Part shown: positions 25,136-34,118 of the stretch, piece after piece
Position numbering within the stretch: position 1 is the stretch's first letter
Layout: every line of letters begins with the position of its first letter
NCBI GenBank assembly: GCA_964527535.1
Contig: CAZGPW010000199.1
Span: 1 to 34,171, forward strand
Source: JAQIBY01 sp964527535
GTDB taxonomy: Bacteria > Bacteroidota > Bacteroidia > Bacteroidales > ML635J-15
Direction: 5' to 3'
DNA length: 34,171 nucleotides
Program-made: the position numbers and the translations under genes
Notes under the pieces: generated by a model
Told to the model about the DNA's origin: nothing
What the model saw: the letters and a program-made list of their open reading frames with translations, nothing else
Database searches by the model: none

Positions 25136-25474
25136 ATGTTTACAGAACGACAAAATAAGGTATCAAAGTTGATTCAAAAAGACATCAGCGATATTTTTGT
25201 GAAACATGGTAAAGAATGGTTTGGTTCTGCCATGGTTACAGTTACAATGGTGCGCATTACCAAAGACTTGTCAATTGCCAAAGTGTATATTTCTGTTTTT
25301 CCATCAACAAAAGCAGAAGAAGTCGTTGAGTTGCTGAATTTCAATGTAAAAAAGGTACGCTATGAATTGGGGAACCGGATACGGCATCAATTAAAAAACG
25401 TTCCGGAACTGCAATTTTACAAAGACGACAGCCTGGATCACATGGAAAAAATTGATAAACTATTAAATGGTTAA
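25136..25474 (+). CDS. rbfA: Ribosome-binding factor A, 112 aa
   Basis: RbfA binds the 30S subunit and helps 16S rRNA 5'-end maturation and cold adaptation. The KH-like fold is recognisable: RQNKVSKLIQKDISDIF as helix 1, MVTVTMVRITKDLSIAKVYISVFP as the central strands, and LGNRIRHQLKNVPELQFYKDDSLDHMEKIDKLL at the C terminus. The length is typical. I use the ATG at 25136 and not the TTG three codons upstream. The stop codon is separated from the next gene's start by three bases in the same frame, so the two are surely co-transcribed. Confidence 0.95.
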   Translation: MFTERQNKVSKLIQKDISDIFVKHGKEWFGSAMVTVTMVRITKDLSIAKVYISVFPSTKAEEVVELLNFNVKKVRYELGNRIRHQLKNVPELQFYKDDSLDHMEKIDKLLNG

Positions 25475-25477
25475 GCA

Positions 25478-26698
25478 TTGAGATTTCCATTATACATAGC
25501 CAAACGGTACCTGATTTCAAAAAAACGCCGGAATGTCATCAACATCATCAGCGGGATTTCTATCATTGGTGTGGGTGTGGGTACCATGGCACTGATCGTC
25601 ATAATGTCAATTTTCAACGGGTTTGATGATTTGCTCAAAAACCTGTATAACTCGTTTGATCCGGATTTGAAGATCACGGCTGCCGAAGGCAAAAGTTTCA
25701 CTCCGGATTCCAGTACCTTTTCAGCCTTAACATCGCACCCGGCTGTCCAGGAATTTACTCAGGTTGTTGAAGAAAATGCCCTGCTAAAATACGATGAACA
25801 GCAATTCATTGCCAGGTTAAAAGGCGTGGATTCCAATTACACAAACGTCAGTGGGGTTGATACGATGATTACCAGCGGCAAGTTTGAATTGTACGACAAC
25901 GGGATTCCGCTATGTGTGGCCGGACAAGGCGTGGCTTACAGCCTGTCGCTTGGTATCAACAGGCATACGCCCGTTCATTGTTTTGTGCCAAAACGCGACG
26001 CGCATTTTACGGGCAGTTTTATGGATGCCAGCACGGCTATTAATCAGAAACGCATTTACGTGGCCGGGTATTTTTCGATACAACAGGATTTTGATAATCA
26101 ATACGTGATTGTGCCCATTGATTTTGCCCGTGATATATTCGGATACGATGATGAGCTGTCATCTATAGAAGTAAAATTAGCACCCGGTACCAATGATCAG
26201 AAAGTAAAAACGGAATTGCAAGCCTCCCTCGGTGATAAATTCCTTATCCGGGACAGGCAGGAACAGCACGCCCTGTTTTATAAAATCATGGCATCGGAAA
26301 AATGGGCTGTGTTCCTGATTCTCAGTTTTATTTTACTCATTGCTTCTTTCAATGTGATTGGCTCACTTACCATGCTTATCCTGGACAAGAAAGAAGACAT
26401 TTATACCCTGCGCAGCCTTGGCGCCGACAACAAAACCATCAGCCGCATCTTTTTGCTGGAAGGCTGGTTGATCACCGCTGTAGGGGCTGTTTTTGGCCTT
26501 GTTATTGGTACGGTATTGTGCTGGTTGCAAATGGAATTCGGCCTCATCAAACTTGGCGGCTCCGGGTCATTCATCATTGATGCTTATCCTGTGATTTTAC
26601 GGGGCATTGATTTTGTGCTTGTCTTTTTCACTGTCCTGCTCATCGGATTTTTGGCCGCATGGTATCCGGTCAGGTACATTACGGGGAAATATTTGTAA
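25478..26698 (+). CDS. LolC/LolE-type ABC transporter permease, 406 aa
   Basis: This is an inner-membrane permease of the lipoprotein-releasing (LolCDE) family, which extracts lipoproteins from the inner membrane for delivery to the outer membrane. It has the MacB-like layout: FPLYIAKRYLISKKRRNVINIIS, TM1 (about 22-45), a periplasmic domain (about 50-265), then three C-terminal TM segments (about 270-295, 325-350, 375-395) with the FtsX-type segment KKEDIYTLRSLGA. The start must be TTG (25478-25480): six bases upstream in the same frame is the rbfA stop, and the next ATG is inside TM1. The ATPase (LolD) gene is not next to it. Whether it is LolC or LolE cannot be decided. Confidence 0.92.
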   Translation: MRFPLYIAKRYLISKKRRNVINIISGISIIGVGVGTMALIVIMSIFNGFDDLLKNLYNSFDPDLKITAAEGKSFTPDSSTFSALTSHPAVQEFTQVVEENALLKYDEQQFIARLKGVDSNYTNVSGVDTMITSGKFELYDNGIPLCVAGQGVAYSLSLGINRHTPVHCFVPKRDAHFTGSFMDASTAINQKRIYVAGYFSIQQDFDNQYVIVPIDFARDIFGYDDELSSIEVKLAPGTNDQKVKTELQASLGDKFLIRDRQEQHALFYKIMASEKWAVFLILSFILLIASFNVIGSLTMLILDKKEDIYTLRSLGADNKTISRIFLLEGWLITAVGAVFGLVIGTVLCWLQMEFGLIKLGGSGSFIIDAYPVILRGIDFVLVFFTVLLIGFLAAWYPVRYITGKYL

Positions 26699-26714
26699 AG
26701 CTGTCGTGCTTAAT

Positions 26715-27482
26715 TTATTTTTGATTTTGCATTTGCCGTGCAATCTCAATAAAATCCTGCACACTGCATTGCTCCGGCCTTAAACCCAGCCATTCTGTAT
26801 CTTGCACCGGAAAACTTGATAATATGCTTTTCAGTGAATTGCGTAAGGTTTTGCGGCGTTGATTGAAGGCTGCTTTCACAACTTGTTTAAAAAATTTGTA
26901 ATCATCTGGCTGGTCTTTTTCTGTATTCCTGACAAGGCGGATAACGCCGGATTTTACTTTAGGCTTCGGGAAAAACGCCCCTTCATTTACCGTAAAAAGG
27001 TATTCCACATCGTAATAAGCCTGGATCAACACACTCAATATACCGTACACTTTAGTTCCATGGGGAGATGCTATTCGCCTGGCAACCTCACGCTGCATCA
27101 TAAACACAGCCTCATCAACAAGGTTGCGGTTTTCCAATACCTTAAACAAAACCGGGCTTGAAATATTGTATGGCAAATTACTGATCAAACATAACTTTCC
27201 CGATGACAATCCGGATAAATCCAGTGTCAGGAAATCCTTTTTTATCAACCGGCTGCCAAGCTGCGGAAACACATCATTCAAATAGTCAACTGCTTCCTCA
27301 TCGGTTTCGACAGCATAAAAAGCTGTATGTTTATGCATCAACATCCCGGTAAGCACTCCTTTTCCCGGCCCGATTTCAAGCACAGGGCAATCACGTTTGT
27401 TTTCCAATGCATTGCTTATTTTATCCGCGGTATGCCGGTCGGTTAAAAAATGCTGCCCCAGGTATTTTTTTGGTCTTACCAT
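26715..27482 (-). CDS. rsmA: 16S rRNA (A1518/A1519) dimethyltransferase RsmA, 255 aa
   Basis: RsmA (KsgA) dimethylates two adjacent adenines in the 3' helix of 16S rRNA during 30S assembly. It shows the family motifs: KKYLGQHFL at the N terminus, SAM motif I VLEIGPGKGVLTG, VETDEEAV and the catalytic ISNLPYNISSP, then FFPKPKVKSGV and the C-terminal helical domain with FNQRRKTLRNSLK. The length is normal. It is convergent with the permease, 16 bases between stops and no terminator visible. The neighbourhood with rbfA fits a ribosome-maturation theme. Confidence 0.97.
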   Translation of the reverse strand: MVRPKKYLGQHFLTDRHTADKISNALENKRDCPVLEIGPGKGVLTGMLMHKHTAFYAVETDEEAVDYLNDVFPQLGSRLIKKDFLTLDLSGLSSGKLCLISNLPYNISSPVLFKVLENRNLVDEAVFMMQREVARRIASPHGTKVYGILSVLIQAYYDVEYLFTVNEGAFFPKPKVKSGVIRLVRNTEKDQPDDYKFFKQVVKAAFNQRRKTLRNSLKSILSSFPVQDTEWLGLRPEQCSVQDFIEIARQMQNQK

Positions 27483-27541
27483 AGTTCTTTAATTTTAAAA
27501 TTCGTGTATTTTTTGCCACAAAAACACAAAATTCCACTAAA

Positions 27542-27823
27542 TTACCTTATAAAGCGGTTGATCCCCGCACCAACATTAAAGTTAATTAAGTAAGCAAGTC
27601 GTCTATTTGTTAATTTTAAGTGACTCAAAATCTGTGCTTCCCAAACCGGGTTTAACTCATCAACTGCTTTTATTTCACAGATTACTTTGTGAACCAGATA
27701 AGCAGCATGAACTATTATTTTTCGAATGTTCTCTGCATCTTGAGGTATTGATGCATATTTATTTTTGTGGGATTTGGTGTTTTTATTTCGGCTTCGCTCA
27801 ATACAAGTGTGTTTTAGTGGCAT
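27542..27823 (-). pseudogene. GxxExxY-family protein with internal deletion
   Basis: The frame codes for the two ends of a GxxExxY protein but lacks the middle. The start (NIRKIIVHAAYLVHK) matches the first helix and the end (VICEIKAVDELNPVWEAQILSHLKLTNRRLAYLINFNV) matches the nuclease-like C-terminal strands, but the family's GxxExxY motif and about 50 residues between them are missing, joined in frame at VHK/VIC. Full-length members are about 120-130 aa of uncertain function. It also has an unusual basic N-terminal stretch (CIERSRNKNTKSHKN) from repeat-like DNA. I regard it as a remnant. Confidence 0.7.
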
Positions 27824-27933
27824 AGATTTTACATTTTTGGTTGTGGCCCTAAAGGAGTTTCCTTCAGGGTAAACTTGTCCACGTTATCTTTACAATTACA
27901 GGCGAAATTTACAAAACAGATGTCAAATAATTA

Positions 27934-27941
27934 TATATTTG
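27934..27941 (+). promoter_or_regulatory. Candidate promoter of the flippase cluster
   Basis: TATATTTG is an exact TAnnTTTG box 17 bases before the ATG at 27959; a TTTA at 27908-27911 could serve as the upstream element. The implied leader is only about 13 bases. It argues against the longer reading frame that opens at 27875, since that start would lie upstream of the transcript. Confidence 0.5.
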
Positions 27942-27958
27942 CACACAAGAACATAAAA

Positions 27959-28957
27959 ATGAACAAAAAAATCTCAAATACCCTCAAATTCCTTCTTTTT
28001 ATAAGCATAGGAATAGTTTTGTTCTGGTTGGTTTACAAAGATCAGGATTTTGTTGCTTTATTCCATAAAATGAAAGGGATCAAGTGGGCATGGTTTATAC
28101 CTGCGATGATTATTGCTTTGTTCAGTCATATTTTCAGGGCAATGAGATGGAACCAGTTGCTTGAATCCATGGGGAATTATAAACCGAGGCTTTTGAACAC
28201 TTTTTTTGCTGTGATGAGTATGTATTTTGTTAACCTGGCTATCCCCAGACTTGGTGAAGTAACGCGTAGCGGGATTGTATCGAAATACGACAAACTGCCT
28301 TTTTCAAAAGTGTTGGGTACCATGGTAACAGAAAGGGCAACGGATTTTCTCATGCTCTTACTGCTGACCATTGTGGCGATAATTTTCCAGGGAAGTGAGA
28401 TTACAGCGTTCATCCAGGACAATCCTGGATTTAAAGATAACGTCAACTTTTTGTTTTCCCCTGTATTTTGGGTTGTATTCATGCTTGTATTCATTGTTCT
28501 CATAATAACGCTGTATTATATCGCCAAAGGCCGGCTGAATAAATATGCGATATTCAAAAAAACCGGTGACTTCCTGCGAAACTTCTATTCTGGGATCAAA
28601 ACCATCACAAAATTAAAGAACACATGGAAATACATTCTCTTTTCTGTTTTGATCTTCACAGGGTACTATTTTATGTTGTATATGTGCCTGCCTGCTTTTG
28701 ATAATATCCCGGACATTGGAATGATTTCAATGTTGACGGTACTTGTGGCCGGCAGTTATGGCATGATAGCCCCTGCTCCCAATGGCATGGGAGCATGGCA
28801 CTTTATGACCATACAGACCATGATGATCTTTGGTGTGCTTGAAGGCGATGCCAAACTTTTTGCCCTTGTTGTGCATAGCCTGCAAACCATCATGCTGATT
28901 ATACTTGGACTGATATCCGTTGTGGGGCTGCCACTCATTAACCGAAAGCAGCTTTAA
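27959..28957 (+). CDS. Flippase-like integral membrane protein (LPG synthase TM family), 332 aa
   Basis: Multiple TM helices fill the chain. The family signature LAIPRLGEVTRSGIVSKY (about residues 100-117) and SHIFRAMRWNQLLESMG are those of the lysylphosphatidylglycerol-synthase-TM/AglD/YbhN group, integral proteins that are often implicated in moving lipid-linked molecules across the membrane. No catalytic C-terminal domain is fused. I start at the ATG at 27959 because a promoter box sits between it and the frame's upstream start. It is first in a tight cluster: a paralogous gene follows after five bases. Substrate unknown. Confidence 0.88.
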   Translation: MNKKISNTLKFLLFISIGIVLFWLVYKDQDFVALFHKMKGIKWAWFIPAMIIALFSHIFRAMRWNQLLESMGNYKPRLLNTFFAVMSMYFVNLAIPRLGEVTRSGIVSKYDKLPFSKVLGTMVTERATDFLMLLLLTIVAIIFQGSEITAFIQDNPGFKDNVNFLFSPVFWVVFMLVFIVLIITLYYIAKGRLNKYAIFKKTGDFLRNFYSGIKTITKLKNTWKYILFSVLIFTGYYFMLYMCLPAFDNIPDIGMISMLTVLVAGSYGMIAPAPNGMGAWHFMTIQTMMIFGVLEGDAKLFALVVHSLQTIMLIILGLISVVGLPLINRKQL

Positions 28958-28962
28958 GGGGG

Positions 28963-29943
28963 ATGCTGAAATGTAAAACCACAGAGCTCCTGATCAAGAT
29001 TCTGATTGTCGTCGGAGCTTACCTGCTTGTTTATTATCAGGTTAAGAATTCACAGGACATTCATGAGGTATGGGAGGCTGTAAAACAAGCTTTTTCAGAT
29101 AACGGTAAAATTTTGTTCGTTATTTTTTTCATGATGCTGCTAAACTGGGGTATAGAAGCCGGCAAATGGCAGTTCCTGGCAAAACGCCTTCAGCCTTTCA
29201 GTTGGTTAAAAGCATTTCGATCTGTAATGAGTGGAGTCAGTATAGGCATGTTTACCCCAAATCGCATTGGAGAATTCGCCGGACGCATTTTGTATCTGCA
29301 ACATAAAAACAGGGTTGAAGGCACTGTACTTAGCCTGATTGGAAGTTATGCTCAGTTTGCCACAACACTTATTATTGGGATTCCCGCGCTTTTGTTTTTT
29401 TTACTTACCTGTTCAAATGGCCAACTTATAACGGACAAATTTCATCTTCCCATCCTGTTATCCATAATTACTGCCATTATTCTCATAATGCTGTATTTTA
29501 ACCTGGCGTGGATTTATAAACTGTTGATACGGATTCGATTTCTGAAAAAACACAAGGATAAGCTGCATCACCTGATCGATGTGAGTAAAAAAGATTTATT
29601 CTGCCTGCTGGTATTAAGTATGCTCAGATACGCTGTTTTTATCGGGCAGTTTTATTTAATTTGCCGTATGTTTGCGCTGGATATTGATTTACAGCATGTG
29701 TTTGTGGCAGCAGCCAATGTGTATTTTCTGATGAGCATGCTGCCTGTTTTTACCCTCGGCGAACCAGGTTTACGTGGCAGCCTTACCGGAATATTTTTTA
29801 TGCCTTTTACCATTCACATAAGCACCGTAATTTCGGCATCGGTTTTGCTGTGGATTATCAACGTTTTGTTTGTTGCCCTTGTGGGGGCATTGTTTTTGTT
29901 GAACCAAAAAATACTAAATCATGAAAATACGACCAGCCATTAA
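28963..29943 (+). CDS. Second flippase-like integral membrane protein, 326 aa
   Basis: This is a paralogue of the preceding gene by architecture: about eight TM helices and the counterpart motif GMFTPNRIGEFAGRILYLQ (about 95-113), preceded by NWGIEAGKWQFLAKRL. The start ATG follows AAGGGGG, a clear Shine-Dalgarno-like stretch that is unusual in this window and fits translational coupling. It overlaps the next gene by 23 bases. Two adjacent members could act as a pair or on two steps of the same lipid pathway; this is inference. Confidence 0.88.
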   Translation: MLKCKTTELLIKILIVVGAYLLVYYQVKNSQDIHEVWEAVKQAFSDNGKILFVIFFMMLLNWGIEAGKWQFLAKRLQPFSWLKAFRSVMSGVSIGMFTPNRIGEFAGRILYLQHKNRVEGTVLSLIGSYAQFATTLIIGIPALLFFLLTCSNGQLITDKFHLPILLSIITAIILIMLYFNLAWIYKLLIRIRFLKKHKDKLHHLIDVSKKDLFCLLVLSMLRYAVFIGQFYLICRMFALDIDLQHVFVAAANVYFLMSMLPVFTLGEPGLRGSLTGIFFMPFTIHISTVISASVLLWIINVLFVALVGALFLLNQKILNHENTTSH

Positions 29944-30370
29944 AACCGACATCAAAACCCTTGTGGAATTTCAACTTGCCATGGCCAAAGAAACGGAAAA
30001 CCTCAGCCTGGACATAAAAACCCTGGAACAAGGCATTAAATCTGTAATTAACGATGTTCAAAAAGCAAAATATTTTGTCGCAGAAGAGAACAAAAAACTA
30101 ATTGGCTGTTTTATGGTAACCCCTGAATGGAGTGACTGGCGTGCCGGCTATTTCATTTGGCTGCAATCTGTTTATGTTATACCCGAATTTCGTAAAAAGG
30201 GAGTATATCGTGCCATGTATGCTTACCTCAAAGACATTGTAAAAACAAATATGGATTACAAAGGCATACGCCTGTATGTGGACAAAGCAAATGAAAATGC
30301 CATAAAGGTGTATGAAAAAACAGGCATGCATACAACGAATTATCAAATGCTTGAATGGACGAAACCATAG
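29921..30370 (+). CDS. GNAT-family N-acetyltransferase, 149 aa
   Basis: The GNAT fold is clear: the N-terminal strand MKIRPAIKTDIKTLVEF, core strand FMVTPEWSDWR, motif A SVYVIPEFRKKGVYRAMYAYL, where acetyl-CoA binds, and motif B GIRLYVDKANENAIKVYEKTGM. It transfers an acetyl group from acetyl-CoA to an amine; the acceptor is unknown. The start overlaps the flippase gene's end by 23 bases, so it is in the same operon, which suggests a role with that membrane pathway, though GNATs are also often passengers. Confidence 0.92.
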   Translation: MKIRPAIKTDIKTLVEFQLAMAKETENLSLDIKTLEQGIKSVINDVQKAKYFVAEENKKLIGCFMVTPEWSDWRAGYFIWLQSVYVIPEFRKKGVYRAMYAYLKDIVKTNMDYKGIRLYVDKANENAIKVYEKTGMHTTNYQMLEWTKP

Positions 30371-30625
30371 TGTTATGTCAAGGCTAATAATGATGACAAA
30401 CAACATATCCAAAACCCGGAAACTCAGTTCCGTAATGTACCAGAAAATACTATAAGGGCGACATTCAAGATAAGCAAAGCCGGGAAGACAGGACACAGAA
30501 AGTATAAAGTTGTTCTTTTTGCATTTGCATATTGGAATTTATTTTGATCTTTGGGCTTTGAAATTTAACCTTGATATTTTCTGTCTGCATAAATCAGAAA
30601 ATGGACTAAAAAACATCAATAAACC

Positions 30626-31741
30626 ATGTGGATTTTTGTGCTGTTGTTGATTCTGGTTTATACTGCCTTTGTGAGTTTACTCGCTGCAGGGATAATTAAG
30701 CTATACCGGGAAAACAAAGGTCATCAGCCTGCAAAAACCCGGCCTCGTGTCAATGTCATCATTCCGTTCCGTGATGAAGCACACAGCATCAAAAAACTAA
30801 TACATGATTTGGTTAACCAAACCTGGCCATCATCACACTTTCAGGTGTTTTTTGTTGATGATCATTCCACTGACGGGGGGGATATAATCATCAGCCAAGC
30901 CATAAAAAAACACAATTTAAATGCCATGCTTTTACATTTACCAGCTGATAAAACCGGGAAAAAAGCAGCCCTCCTTACCGGATTGAACAATAGTACGTAT
31001 GATTACATCCTAACCACAGATGCCGATTGCCGTGTCAGTCCAAACTGGATAAAAAGCATGATGAGACAAGCAGCATTAAAAAAATCAGATTTGTTGCTGG
31101 GGCCGGTCATTCATGTGGGTAAATCCGGCATAGGACGCTTGCAGTCTGCTGAGTCGCTTAGTTTGCTTGCCGTAACAATGGGAACAGCGGGAATTGGCAC
31201 ACCTGTATTAAGCAATGCAGCCAACATGGCAATTAAACGAGAAATGATAAACAGATTGCATGATCCTTTTAAAGCCCATGTCAGTTCGGGTGATGATATC
31301 TTTTTGATGGAAACGCTAAAGGCAAACAAAAATCCCATTGCTTTCAATGCGGATCGGGAGGCACTTGTAACAACCAATGCATCGGAATCCTGGAAAAAAT
31401 TCATTCAACAGCGTGCGAGATGGATGAGCAAAACAAAACATTATCATTGTGGCAGCAGTAAGTTCACCATGTTTGTTTTTGGGGGTATCCAGATAGGTTT
31501 TATCGTCAGTATTCCGGTTTTAATAGTTCATCAGGCCTTTATAACGATGCTTTTCCTTTGGATGTTTAAAATATTATATGATAATTTACTTATGTATCTG
31601 GTGTCATTAAAATACAAGATACCATTCGGGTTAACCGATAACATCATTTTTAGTGCAATTTATCCATTCTGGACGGTAGTTACTACGCTGGTGGCCTATA
31701 ACACAAAGCCATTATGGAAAGGACGCGCGGTCAAGCATTGA
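30626..31741 (+). CDS. Family 2 glycosyltransferase, membrane-bound, 371 aa
   Basis: This processive-type GT2 enzyme has an N-terminal TM helix (1-22), a GT-A catalytic domain with VNVIIPFRDEAHSI, VFFVDDHSTDGG, the metal-binding DxD in LTTDADC, and QQRARW (QxxRW-like), then three C-terminal TM helices (about 285-360). It transfers a sugar from a nucleotide donor to a lipid or polysaccharide on the inner membrane; the substrates cannot be read. A 255-base gap (30371-30625), with no gene, separates it from the GNAT. The flippase-GNAT-GT2 grouping suggests glycolipid or polysaccharide biosynthesis. It converges on recQ with 17 bases between stops. Confidence 0.9.
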   Translation: MWIFVLLLILVYTAFVSLLAAGIIKLYRENKGHQPAKTRPRVNVIIPFRDEAHSIKKLIHDLVNQTWPSSHFQVFFVDDHSTDGGDIIISQAIKKHNLNAMLLHLPADKTGKKAALLTGLNNSTYDYILTTDADCRVSPNWIKSMMRQAALKKSDLLLGPVIHVGKSGIGRLQSAESLSLLAVTMGTAGIGTPVLSNAANMAIKREMINRLHDPFKAHVSSGDDIFLMETLKANKNPIAFNADREALVTTNASESWKKFIQQRARWMSKTKHYHCGSSKFTMFVFGGIQIGFIVSIPVLIVHQAFITMLFLWMFKILYDNLLMYLVSLKYKIPFGLTDNIIFSAIYPFWTVVTTLVAYNTKPLWKGRAVKH

Positions 31742-31758
31742 TAGCATTAGAAGGCCTC

Positions 31759-33945
31759 TTAATTTCCTTCAGCGGAAATAAATTTAATGCGAACCATGCG
31801 AATTTCCTCTTCTGTATAATCCTCATCTTCAAACTCTTCAAGCGCTTCGTCAATAGAGCCGGTTTCGGAATCCTCAAGAAAATAATCATAGAGTTCATCA
31901 ATGCGTTCTTCGTCCATCACTTCATTCAGGTAATAATCAATATTGATTTTAGTGCCTGAATTAATGATGGCTTCAATTTCTTCAATAAGTTCAAGCAATG
32001 TTAGCCCTCTTGCCTCTGCAATGTCGGACAGCGGCATTTTTTTATCTATACTTTTAATGATGTAAACTTTGTTTCCGGATTTTTTAACCACCGATTTCAC
32101 AACCATGTCCTGAGGCCTGTCAATGTTGTTTTCATCAACGTGTTTTTCGATTATATCAAGAAAAGCTTTTCCATATTTTTTTGCTTTCCCCACGCCTACA
32201 CCGGATATTTTGATGAGTTCTTCCTCTGTTATTGGATATTGTGTAGCCATTTCCTGCAGTGAAGGATCACTGAAAATAACGTATGGAGGCAGATCCAGTT
32301 TTTTGGCCATAATTTTTCGCTGGTCTTTCAACATGGCAAACAATACCTGATCGGAGGCGCTTGACCCGCCATAGCCTTCCATTTCCGATTCGCTGTCAGT
32401 GCTGTCGTAATCGTGGTGTTTGATCAAGGTAAAGCTATATGGATTTTCCAAAAATTCCCTGCCTTTATCGGTAAGCTTCAGCAATCCGTAATTTTCAATG
32501 TCTTTTCTGATAAGATGAGCTATCAACGCCTGTCTGAACACAGAATTCCAGAATTTAGGGTCACGGTCTTTTCCCATGCCAAAAATATCCAGTTTGTCGT
32601 GTTTATAGGCATATACAGCAGCGTTGGTTTTTCCGGCCAGTACATTGGAAAGGTGTTCTGCTTTAAACCTTTCTTTTACAGTGACAATTGATTCAAGGGC
32701 AATCAGCACATAATCTTTTCCTTCAATCTTTTCTTTTGGATACAGGCAATTATCGCAATGACCGCAATCTTCTTTCATTTCTTCGCCGAAATAATTCAGT
32801 AATTGCCTGACGCGGCAAACGCTTGATTCGGCATAGGCCACAGTTTCCAGGAGCAATTGTTTTCCTATTTCCTGTTCTGCCACAGGTTTGCCCTGCATAA
32901 ATTTTTCAAGTTTCTCAATATCCTTATAACTGTAAAAACTGATGCATTTCCCTTCACCACCATCGCGTCCAGCACGACCTGTCTCCTGGTAATACGATTC
33001 AAGGCTTTTGGGAATATCATAATGGATAACAAAGCGCACATCGGGTTTGTCAATACCCATGCCGAAAGCAATGGTAGCCACAATGACATCAATTTCTTCC
33101 ATGAGAAATTTATCCTGCGTTGCTGTTCTTGTTGCAGAATCCATACCTGCATGATAAGCCAAAGCATTAATGCCATTCACCTGTAATGTTTCTGCAAGTT
33201 CTTCTACTTTTTTACGACTCAGGCAGTACACGATCCCGGATTTTCCTGCATTTTCTTTAACGAAACGAATCAGGTCGTGTGTTGCGTTTTTTTTGTCCCT
33301 GACTTCATAATACAAATTTTTACGCCGAAAAGAAGATTTAAATACTTCAGCACCTAGCATATCCAGGTTTTTCTGGATATCGTGTTGCACCTTTGGAGTT
33401 GCCGTGGCCGTAAGGGCAATGACGGGTGAATTACTCAGGTTGTTAACAATGGGGCGAATGCGCCTGTACTCAGGCCTGAAATCGTGTCCCCATTCGGAAA
33501 TGCAATGCGCTTCATCAATGGCATAGAATGATATATGCACCTGTTTTAGAAATTCAACATTTTCTTCTTTCCCCAAGGATTCAGGAGCTACATAAAGCAA
33601 TTTTGTGTGTTTATTTAACACATCATCTTTCACCCGCTGAATTTCTGCTTTTGTCAGCGAAGAATTCAAAAAATGTGCAATTCCGGAATCTGAACTAAAC
33701 CCGCGCATGGCATCCACCTGATTTTTCATCAGGGCAATCAGGGGGGAGATAATAATCGCTGTACCTTCACTTACCAAAGCGGGTAACTGATAACACAAAG
33801 ATTTTCCTCCCCCGGTAGGCATCAACACAAAACAATCGTTACCATCAAGGAGTGCATGAATAACCTCTTTTTGTAAGCCTTTAAAGCGATCAAAGCCAAA
33901 ATATTTTCTGAGCACTTCATGAATGGCAGCATCATTATATTTCAT
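31759..33945 (-). CDS. recQ: ATP-dependent DNA helicase RecQ, 728 aa
   Basis: RecQ unwinds DNA 3'-5' in recombination repair and replication restart. In order: Walker A MPTGGGKS (about 42-49), DEAH in AIDEAHCISEWGHDFRPEY, TATATPKV, SYYQETGRAGRDG (motif VI), the zinc-binding cysteines of CRVRQLL and CGHCDNC (about 375-398), winged-helix RQC, and HRDC (LPPYVIFSDPSLQEMA to ISGVGVGKAKKYGKAFL). A C-terminal extension of about 100 residues (SDIAEARGLTLLELIEEIE onwards, ending Asp/Glu-rich) makes it longer than the E. coli protein (about 610 aa), as is usual in Bacteroidota. It starts at the ATG behind a consensus promoter box. Confidence 0.97.
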   Translation of the reverse strand: MKYNDAAIHEVLRKYFGFDRFKGLQKEVIHALLDGNDCFVLMPTGGGKSLCYQLPALVSEGTAIIISPLIALMKNQVDAMRGFSSDSGIAHFLNSSLTKAEIQRVKDDVLNKHTKLLYVAPESLGKEENVEFLKQVHISFYAIDEAHCISEWGHDFRPEYRRIRPIVNNLSNSPVIALTATATPKVQHDIQKNLDMLGAEVFKSSFRRKNLYYEVRDKKNATHDLIRFVKENAGKSGIVYCLSRKKVEELAETLQVNGINALAYHAGMDSATRTATQDKFLMEEIDVIVATIAFGMGIDKPDVRFVIHYDIPKSLESYYQETGRAGRDGGEGKCISFYSYKDIEKLEKFMQGKPVAEQEIGKQLLLETVAYAESSVCRVRQLLNYFGEEMKEDCGHCDNCLYPKEKIEGKDYVLIALESIVTVKERFKAEHLSNVLAGKTNAAVYAYKHDKLDIFGMGKDRDPKFWNSVFRQALIAHLIRKDIENYGLLKLTDKGREFLENPYSFTLIKHHDYDSTDSESEMEGYGGSSASDQVLFAMLKDQRKIMAKKLDLPPYVIFSDPSLQEMATQYPITEEELIKISGVGVGKAKKYGKAFLDIIEKHVDENNIDRPQDMVVKSVVKKSGNKVYIIKSIDKKMPLSDIAEARGLTLLELIEEIEAIINSGTKINIDYYLNEVMDEERIDELYDYFLEDSETGSIDEALEEFEDEDYTEEEIRMVRIKFISAEGN

Positions 33946-33968
33946 TAAATCTTACTTTTTATTTTAAT

Positions 33969-33976
33969 CAAATATA
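33969..33976 (-). promoter_or_regulatory. Candidate recQ -7 box
   Basis: The minus strand reads TATATTTG (TAnnTTTG match) 23 bases before the recQ ATG, giving a leader of about 18 bases. A TTTG lies 16 bases further upstream, a little closer than the usual spacing. Confidence 0.5.
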
Positions 33977-34118
33977 GTAATTTATTTAAGATCAAAAATA
34001 TGTTTAACACGAATTAACAATTATTTTAAATAATTTTGACAAATTTCTTATAATTGCCGATTGATTATTGAAAATGTAACTACTCAGTGCTAAAATTAAA
34101 AAACAGATGCACAAAATT

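Noticed and set aside
27875..27958. Upstream start of the first flippase-like protein
   Set aside because: The extra 28 residues are not hydrophobic or family-like and lie upstream of the consensus promoter box at 27934.
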